Origin: Branchiostoma lanceolatum
Taxonomy: Eukaryota; Chordata; Leptocardii; Amphioxiformes; Branchiostomatidae
Assembly (NCBI RefSeq): GCF_035083965.1
Contig: NC_089731.1
Coordinates: 1,788,001 to 1,852,000, forward strand
Length of the DNA stretch: 64,000 nucleotides
Direction: 5' to 3'
The notes beneath the pieces were generated by a model that did not search any database, had not been told where the DNA came from, and saw only the letters and a program-made list of their open reading frames with translations. This document shows, piece after piece, positions 55,793 through 64,000 of this stretch (positions are counted from its first letter, which is position 1; each line of letters opens with the position of its first letter). A program made the position numbers and the translations under genes.

Positions 55793-58700
55793 TCAGATTA
55801 ACTGACAAGAGGAGGATCCTTTAACCGCATGTTTGTCTTCCCTAAACGTTTGTGACTGTTTGGTCTTCTCCAGCTTCTCCAGGGCATCGCAGAATTTCCT
55901 CTTGCTCGAGATGGTCCTCAGCCCCAGCTCATCCTCTATCGATTTGTAGAACTCAGCAGGGGCCTGAATCAGAATGAAAAAAATGGACATGTTGCTTTTT
56001 TATTGAAATGGTGTTTTTAACACGAAGCTGTCGAAGTTTCTGATGCTGCTGATGTACAAAATTCCAAAAAGCCCTCAGAATAGCCCAGTATTCACTCTTA
56101 TAAAGGGAACTATAGCGAGTGGTAGAAGGCTTTCTATTTAGAATATTTTGAATTGTGTTGCCATGTATTCTCAGATGTAAACGTACACAACTTCAAAAAT
56201 GCTGATGTACAAAATTCCAAAAGGCCCTCAGAATAGCCAAGTATTTACCCTTATCAAGGGAACTATAGAGAGTGGTAGAAGGCTTTCTATTTAGAATGTT
56301 TTAAATTGTGTTGCCACGTATTCTCAGATGTAAACGTACACAACTTCAGATCGCATCTTCAAATCACATCTTCAGAAATTAATCCCAAGAGGCTGTACTG
56401 ACTAAACAAATGTAAGATAGAACTATACACAGTCATCTGGTAATTAGGAAAAGTTTATAAATCAAGTGCTGTAGTTATAAATTCTTACCTCCTTCCTCAT
56501 CCTGCGCAGGAAGTGCAAGTCTTCCGGTTCCAACTTCTCGAGATTCCTGAAACACAGGAAGACACCCGTGACAATGACCCGTGACGTGCTGAGTATCATG
56601 GCACCATTTCATCGAGAACAAAGCACGGAAATAGTTGATAAGATAATTATTTGGTATTCCTTTAAACTATTTCATTTTCTGTATTCCCACTGAAAATTTC
56701 GTGGAGCGAAACAACGGCTCTACATGTCGTCTTAGAAGATGATTGAGTGAGAATGAGTTACAAGTATAGACTTTAAACAGGACGAAGCAAAATAATGGTA
56801 TTCCTGTTGGGTTATGTGTATGACAGCAAAAGCAGTAAAACAAAACAGACTAAATGATCTGTACCCTTCAAGGTGGTTCTCACGAGCCCATATCCTGATT
56901 TCCTCTCGCGCCCAGTTTTGATGGCTTGGTCCCTTCACTTTGGGGGTGGCCAATTCGACTTCTAGCTCTGTAACTGCATCCACCTTTTTCACTTCGGACG
57001 AACGGTGTTTCCCTCTGTCACCTATTAAATAAAACGCTACACAGCAATTGATATTAAAGGAGACCGCACTCGATGACGTCACCGACATGACATAATATGT
57101 CTCCGTACCTTTCTTTGCGAAACATATTTGTTTTCATACTTATTATCAATTGATAATCAATTAATTACTAAGAACGTCTAATTTCTTGGTAGCACGAGTA
57201 ATGTGTACCAAATCCACAAGAGTAACTTCGACCATCTTCAAGAATGCCGCCATTTAGTTCGGTCACGTGACCTTTCGGAACTAAGACGTCAATGACTAAA
57301 CCATCGGTGCAATAATCTTCGATGATAGTGGCTAGCCAAGGGGGAAAGACAGCCGAAAAAAGATCATTTAGAAATGCACCTATTTCCTTCATGAGCCGCA
57401 TCATCACGTCCTCAAAGCTGTCCTTACAGTCGAAGTTGAAGTACAGACGAGCCCCAACCAGGAACCCCAGCCAGCCGTCAGGTCTGTACCCGTCCTCCAG
57501 TTTCAACGGGATGATGTCTGTTCCCCTCTCTCGGGCATATTCACACTCTACCAGACGAGGAGAGAAACATAAAATATAAACTGTATGCGTTTATAGATTC
57601 AACGGTCAAAAGAACGATTGCAGACAAGCGAAGATGTGCATGTGAAGTCTATGCAACCAATGATAGGAAAGATAAATGCGAAACTCTGTCAAAGGTGTTG
57701 TCCTTTACGATGCTGGAACAGCCGACAGACCTGTTAAAAGTCAAGGGAACTATAAAATAAGAGCAAAGTCAACAACCAAAGTTGATGAAATACCATATAC
57801 ATGGCATGGACCTCCACTAACCCAAAGCAATAAAATATTCACCATGGCCAGTTACGACTACAGAAGAATCTTTGAAGACCATTTTTCAAAATTGAAGTTC
57901 GACAAATCAACAAGCTCACAAAGAATCGATGGCTTTAACAGTGAAATGCCAAGACGTTCTACACTCTTATATGGTCAAATTGCCCAAAATACGTCACAAT
58001 CTATCAGAAAAAGATGCATGTCCACTACCTCCTCTGCAGTTGGCGCTCTCCTTGTACTTGCGGGACATTCTAATTCATGACATTGATAGAGAATATTTTA
58101 CGGAGAGATGTCTACGGCCGCCATGCATCAGCGAATGACAGATAGATAGATAGATATTTGATCTTTGACCAAAATGTAAACATCGCGATGGAAAAGACAG
58201 AATTACCTTCTTTACTATTTCCTGGCTATCCCATTGGTAGCTGAGCATCACGTGACGAACGCTGCTGCCTTTTCTGCTGTTACCTGTATCTCTGTCACCG
58301 GACTTTACATCTGTGATGGATAGGCGAGATAAACTTGGTCATGTATGATGGTATCCAAAACTTGTATACTAAGGGATTTTCTAACAATGTACCGACTGTT
58401 GTGGTCTATTCATAGGCAATAGTTGAGTTGAAATAGTTGTAGAAAGCGGCCCAATCAGGATGCATGATATAGGACTGAGCTTACTCTGGATATCATGGTC
58501 TTGATACACCCCATTTTGACCGATCGGGGGGTCGTAGGGAATACAACTGTGGTACACCTGAAGATGTTCGATGTCAAATCATTAAACGCTAATAAAAAAA
58601 GATAAGTTGCTCGTACCCTTCTGACGATGTGATTCTGCATCCTGCAGTTGCCAGAGAGTCCCGCTAGCTGCCGCTGCTATATATGGATTCCTGCTTGATT

Positions 58701-61318
58701 TAAGATCCTTCAGCTGTGGAATGGCTGGCCGGATTTTCTCCTTGTTGCACGGATGAAAGGCGAGTTGGGAAATGGCCCGGATCGCGTGGAGCTGCTCCTC
58801 TTCGTCTCCTTCACTCATCAGTTGGAACAGAGGTGGGAGGACGCCTTCCGCCACTAGTGTCAGCTGTGCACATATGATGGAGGTTGGTAAAGATGAACAT
58901 ACTTTCAAATTTTCCGGCATCCTCTTTTTTTAGATAATAAGTTAACCAGAAGATGCCTTCATATCTCCAAGACTATGATTGACTGACATTATGGACGTAC
59001 CCTACTCATGCCTTTCAGTACACGTAAAAAATGCGTAATGCATGCCTTCTTAATGTTATGTTTTAGGTGTCTCATTAATATGATGGCAATGCAATGTTTT
59101 GTAAGGTAGATCCATAAACTACATTTGGGGCCATTATATGGATGGTGGGTGTTATTGTTGTACCATGCAAGCTAATCATCCCAGCTGCAGAATCCTGCAA
59201 ATCCCTGAACAACGCTTGGGATCAATATATAGATGGTAGGTGTCATTATTGTACCATGCAAGCTAATCATCTCAGAATCTTGCCAAAACGATATCTTACC
59301 TTGTTGTTGTCACCAGGAGTGTCGTTCACAGCCAGCTGCTCTATCCCCATGGCCAGCTCGGTGGCGCTGAAGCTGGTGCCGTCTACTGTGTATCTTTTTC
59401 TCTCATCATCTACCGACTTCGTAAACAGACCAATGATGAAACGGATGACGGAGGGGTCCGTCATGATCCGAAGATTTTCCTCGTCTGAAATTTAAATGAC
59501 AACTTTTGAATAAGGTTTTGTCCTTTCCGAAACAAATGCTATAAAGGTCAGAGCCGGTAGAACTAGATGTTAATGAGGCATGACAGTCAAATGAACAAAC
59601 ATACAAACAAACAGTCAATGTCCTTGGGGTCAATGGAAGTGGCTACTAATTCAAGGGAAGGTATATATCATTTTGTTTCGGTCTGTCAGTTTTTTTTTTA
59701 CCGTTTTGCGCTTGACAGGTATAGTTGCAATAGCATGTCCAAGCACATATTCGAAGACACATTGTGACACTTTTTGTCTGCCCCATTTTATACTTATGAA
59801 TGATAATCTTAATCTTAGCATTTCAAAATTAAAGTTCTTCCATGAGCAGCTTATGATACTCACCAATTATATACGCCAGTGTAAATGTAGCGAAGGTCTT
59901 AAACTTTTCGCAGTCCGCCTTAAGATAAGGAATCAGACTTCCTATTGCATTGATCTCGCTGAAAAGCGGTCTGATACTTGAGAATCTTGACATGTTGTAC
60001 AAAGTACCCATCAGTCTGTCCACCAGGTCCTTATGGTTCTGTAGATACACACAAAGTAAACAAGAGTCCGTAGGACACAATTCTCCGTGAAGTATTAATA
60101 GTACATTGTGGATGAGGTGTTTGTTATAATTAATTTCCAATGCTAGTGACCTGCTAGTTGTAAAATAAATGCATGAAATGGATTTTGATGTAAAGTGTGA
60201 AATCACGGACCCTGATTCACTTCTAGAAATTACTATCCTGGTTTATTTTGTTGTCTAGCGGACCGGCCTTAAGCATTGTCTCTAAGGGAGGGCAGTAGGT
60301 TCCTCCTTCCGGGAGTAATAAATAAATAAATGAAATGAAATATTTTCTCAATGGCAGTACATACACACCACAAGGCAGTTGCACATGAATTGAATAAATA
60401 TACATACAGCGGCATCGATTCTTGATACATTTGTATCGGTTTGCAAACAAATTGGAATTTTGATTTCATTAATCCACATAATCTACTTGGCCTTATTAGG
60501 AATCTAAAGATGACCTACATATGCCCTGATAACACACATATAATATATGCTAATTATTTGCATCGTGCTGAATGTGTGTTGTATTAAAAGTTGCCATGTT
60601 TCATTGACAAGTGTGAAGCGTTTAATGGTGAAGAAGAATAAACTGAACATAACAGACGACAGTTTTTGGTAAAAAGCATAGTACATGTATTTAGATTTAA
60701 AGCTCTATTGTCGAGAAGTGTATTTTCTGCCTTCGAAATGAAACAGATTATCAAAATAATTCTTTCTACATTTTACAACATTTCCTGTAGAGTGAGGTGA
60801 TAATCTATATGATTTTTGATGGTAATCTTTGGGTAGTGTAGTAATCCGAGAAGTAGATCCATTGCACTTACCTGGTCGCTTGTACACGTCTCCTCGAATT
60901 CCTGAAGGTCTTGAACCAGGACAGGAATGATCACAGCCTTCCCTAGTTCCTCAGCAAATTTTTGGCTAATATCAGAATGGCTATTGCAGCAACAGTAAAG
61001 AGTGTGCAGGTAGGGCCACACATCTTCCGAGAACCCGCCATGTTCCATCCCCCGTAGCCAACGGATGTTGCTGGTGAAAACCTGCGCCGCACCGATGTCG
61101 GCCAGATGGTCGCCAAGGCACAGCCGTTGAGATTTCGTCGCATACGTGGAATATGGATCGTGGACTTTTGTCTTCAGAATGGTTTTATTGTCCGTCACAG
61201 CTGACATGTCTCCAGTGCTGTTCTTTACTGTAGCAATGGCCTTGGTCATTTCATCCACAACCAGTGCAAGGGATGTAGGCACAGATGACGAGTCTTTGAG
61301 CTCAGGAGGAAACGCCAT
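55793..61318 (-). CDS. ARM-TIR-SAM paralogue C, TIR core exon largely lost
   Basis: Exons (minus order): 61318-60872, 60038-59864, 59484-59300, 58863-58617, 58310-58207, [exon 6 remnant 58069-58029], 57547-57380, 57021-56865, 56546-56489, 55963-55793. All but exon 6 are open, with the phases of A and B. Exon 5 gives HVMLSYQWDSQEIVKK and exon 7 gives ECEYARERGTDIIPLK. Of the 160-nt exon 6 only the last 41 nt (MSRKYKESANCR) remain, so the BB-loop segment (YKVWMDI..MGG) is missing. Neither skipping nor using the remnant keeps frame. The copy is probably TIR-dead: a pseudogene, or an ARM-only protein if translation stops after exon 5. Exon 3 carries a short insertion (YTVDGTS) and exon 8 is longer than in A and B. 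Start at MAFPPELKD. Confidence 0.75.
56030..56350. repeat. Two-copy ~165-bp tandem duplication
   Basis: In intron 9 of gene C. Both copies contain GATGTACAAAATTCCAAAA, GGGAACTATAG and GAAGGCTTTCTATTTAGAAT with few differences, so the duplication is recent. It does not include a splice site. Confidence 0.9.
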
Positions 61319-62049
61319 TTCGTGGATCCTGAGGAGCACACGTAGAAGGGTAGAATACGACGACTTCCCTAATACCAACTGACAATGCACAATAACAGAC
61401 AATGCTGTTTTCTAGGCGTTGTTGATTGACGTCCTTAGCTTGGGCTGATGAGGTCATACAGTGTCGGCAGTTACGGCTGATTGAAAATTAGCCTGAAGAG
61501 CACGGCACGTAGGAGGGTACTAGAAAACTACGACTTCCCTATAGTGACAACCGACAATGCACAAGACAGACAACGTTGTTCGCTTTCCTGCATATGTGAA
61601 GCGCTCTTGGTTGAAATCCTTAGACAGACGAGGGCATACAGTGCCGGCAGCTACGGTCGATTGAAAATGTTGTCCTCAGCTCAGGAGATATCGCCCCTAC
61701 GGTTGCTTGGAAATGTCGTCCTCAGGTAATTATGGGAGTGAGCCGACTGTAGATTCTGGCCGGCTGATACGATTTAACCTCCATGGAGATCTGCCTGGAG
61801 ATTAGTCCCCAGGGATATCGCCCCGCCCCGCCGTAATTTGATGACCTCTTTGTTGCAATGCTTGATTTTCCTGACCTTCGGAATATACCCTTTTAACGTA
61901 TCTACCTTACTCGTCTTGTAATGCAATTGATATGTTTTATACATTACTCTGATGAATTTAAAGGTGGGTTCTCAAAATTGTAGAATTAGAGGTGTCAAAT
62001 TTATGGTTCAGTATACGTTACTTTCAATGTCACAAATGCATGTCACTCT

Positions 62050-62260
62050 ATTAGTTCCAGGTACGTAGATTCCACGGCAACATGTAACATATGGGAAGAC
62101 CGTGGGGTACAATTTGGGAAAGTTGAATTAAAAATTGTTACCTGTTGTAACGGTGGCTCCCGTAAATTAGCATTCGTCATCAGGCAAACCCTGATCTTGT
62201 GTACACGGCCAATTGTATCATTAGGTATCGGTAAACAAGTGTCTTTGAGAGAGACAACAG
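62050..62260. repeat. Upstream module copy 6 (gene C)
   Basis: Core TGTTGTAACGGTGGCTCCCGT at about 62143-62163, preceded by TTAGTTCCAGGTACGTAGATTCC-like sequence as in copy 2. About 0.8 kb upstream of gene C's start codon. Confidence 0.7.
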
Positions 62261-62820
62261 TTAAACCACTGTGAAGAATTCGTCACGAGAAGACGTTACA
62301 AGCCACTTACCTTTGTTATTGATATCGCCTACCCTGGACACGATGCCCCGCAGCGGGTTTTGTCCAGTAAAACTTAAGGATAAGCTAAAGACTAAGATTG
62401 TTTGGGTCCTCATTGAACGTCTATTCTATAGCTAGACGTGGTCTCCATGAGCTTCCCGGTCCTATCAGGGCATACGAGGATCCTCTAGCGCTCAGCCATG
62501 TTGAAATGTGACTTGACTTTACACCGCCCACGATATACTAGTAGTTGTGTACAAGATGGCGACGACAGGTACTGTTACCATGGCACAAACAGGTACTGAA
62601 CAGACAGGTGTAACAACACAATGGACAGTGGTAACATGATCCCCTGGGGACATCACGCACAAAGATGGCGGCGGAAAATGGCGACCGGAGTTTGAAGGTA
62701 TTGACGTTAAATGTAGAACTCCGTGGACTGTGTGTCTGAATAGCGGTGTACGGTCACATGGAAATGGTGTATGGACAGCGATATTACATAAACTTTTAAT
62801 TTTGTTTGCCGTATGTAATC

Positions 62821-62899
62821 TAGCCTGAGTGTCATCCTGTTTCAGTTCCAGGCAAGGTAGAGCCTGGAACTGAAACAGGATGACACTCAGATCAGGCTA
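62821..62899. mobile_element. Hairpin element, TAGCCT ends, 9-bp target duplication
   Basis: Arms of about 33 bp starting TAGCCTGAGTGTCATCCTG with an 8-bp loop; the right arm has a small insertion near its end. Flanks TATGTAATC (62812-62820) and TATGTAATT (62900-62908) agree at 8 of 9 positions. Confidence 0.85.
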
Positions 62900-64000
62900 T
62901 ATGTAATTGCCAAGGTGCCGATCTTCCCTGTCGTTTACACGTCGTGGGTTAAACATATTGGGTAATTCATAAAATGTGTGTCAAATCTAAAGTTTAATGC
63001 CGCTTGAACACAATGAAAATGTATCAAATCTGCTACAGAGCGATGGGTTATTATGACAGCGCCAGTGTGTTTTGCCTGAATTTGTGCCAGCCATGTGCAA
63101 GAAGGAATGTTCAGTTTGTGGCAGTGGTTAAGGGTGTTTTTCCTATTGCAGAATAAAACACGCAAAAGTATGAATCTGTTTTGCATATTGTTTTCACATA
63201 ACTGGGATTGGCCAATTATGAATTTTCAGAAGGGGATGGGGTGTTTAAAACGACAAGGGTAAATGCATTATGCTAATTATATTCATACATTATCAAAATA
63301 ACGCAAAAATCACACGAAAATCGTTTTCCTAGACGTACAAATATTTAGTACACAATCATGTGATACAAGGACCTAGAACTAACAATACATTCGAGACTAT
63401 AGGCTTATAGTACAAAAATCTTAAGCGAACATACTTGTTTTAGGGTGACCACAGAGTAGGAAATTGGGGTGGGGGTCATGGCTCACCGAACTTACACATG
63501 TACTAAAAATGCACAATTGTTGAACTTAGCATGTCAAGATGCACATACAGCTTGCTCATATCTTACATAGGGCAGGGTTCTGACGGTATTTTTTACATGA
63601 TCACAATCATATCTCACAAGTTTTCCTCTTTCTGCAAAATTTCTCTTGTATCCATATGCTGGTAAATTGCAACACTATACAAATTGTAACCTTTAAACAC
63701 AAAATAACTACAAATGGACCGTCATGTACACACGAACATAAGATCACAGTCTGCCAGCTATGTAGTGATGGGATGAAACACTTTTTTGACATTCACACCA
63801 CCACTTATACTTATCTTAACTTTTATCCAGTGGTACATTTAGTCTCCGAGCAGATGTAGGGAGGCAAAATTTTTGAACTGACCAGACTTGCTAACATGCT
63901 ACTGTCCCCTACTGTAGTTTTATAAATAAAGCATTTCTTCCCAGTATCTGTTTGGAGATCAGTGCATACATAGAAAAATGGAAAGGACTTTCTGGTGTTG

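Larger units (their letters stand above)
61319..64000. other. Intergenic right of gene C
   Basis: Holds an upstream-module copy (62050-62260), a hairpin element (62821-62899) and, from about 63260, sequence homologous to the 3' flank of gene C (55190-55400). About 61490-61730 repeats part of the gene C 5' flank. No coding exon found. Confidence 0.6.

Overview
The window is animal nuclear DNA, most likely from a lancelet (Branchiostoma). Genes are split by many introns with GT-AG borders, most of the rest is small DNA-transposon relics, and there is a tRNA-derived SINE plus CR1/L2-like LINE tails. The proteins are metazoan (VWA5B, ALG3) or of a kind expanded in invertebrate deuterostomes (ARM+TIR+SAM). 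Tandem repeats that reiterate exon-intron junctions are, from memory, a lancelet hallmark. The genus call is inference.

Layout. 1-3229: intergenic, with a MITE and a CRE-bearing palindrome. 3230-16126 (+): a 15-exon VWA5B gene (VIT and vWA domains), reconstructed with consistent intron phases to about 1262 codons. 19186-29518 (-): ALG3, the ER alpha-1,3-mannosyltransferase, 9 exons, about 454 codons, tail-to-tail with VWA5B. 29863-32280 (+): a small secreted or GPI-anchored cysteine-rich protein resembling folate receptors, 3 exons, about 191 codons, head-to-head with ALG3. 34275-61318 (-): three tandem paralogues encoding ARM repeats, a TIR domain and a C-terminal SAM-like domain. All three share a 10-exon plan with the same intron phases. 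Copies A and B look intact (about 580 and 601 codons); copy C has lost most of its TIR-core exon. A duplicated 3'-flank at 63.3 kb suggests that a fourth copy lies just right of the window.

The three left-hand genes look like housekeeping or conserved genes. ALG3 adds the first lumenal mannose in N-glycan assembly; VWA5B is an intracellular VIT/vWA protein of unclear role. The ARM-TIR-SAM cluster is the likely innate-immunity or NAD-hydrolase locus: the domains are those of SARM1 in a different order, and the glutamate expected to be catalytic is present.

The most unusual structure is at splice junctions. In VWA5B, ALG3 and the folate-receptor-like gene, at least nine exon borders are tandemly duplicated together with their splice sites. 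The extreme case is a ~17-copy minisatellite in ALG3 built from the end of exon 8 plus its splice donor. I saw no such duplication in the ARM-TIR genes. There are also four hairpin elements sharing TAGCCT ends and 9-bp target-site duplications but with unrelated stems, a folded-back Tc1-like element, a hAT-like MITE and nested MITEs.
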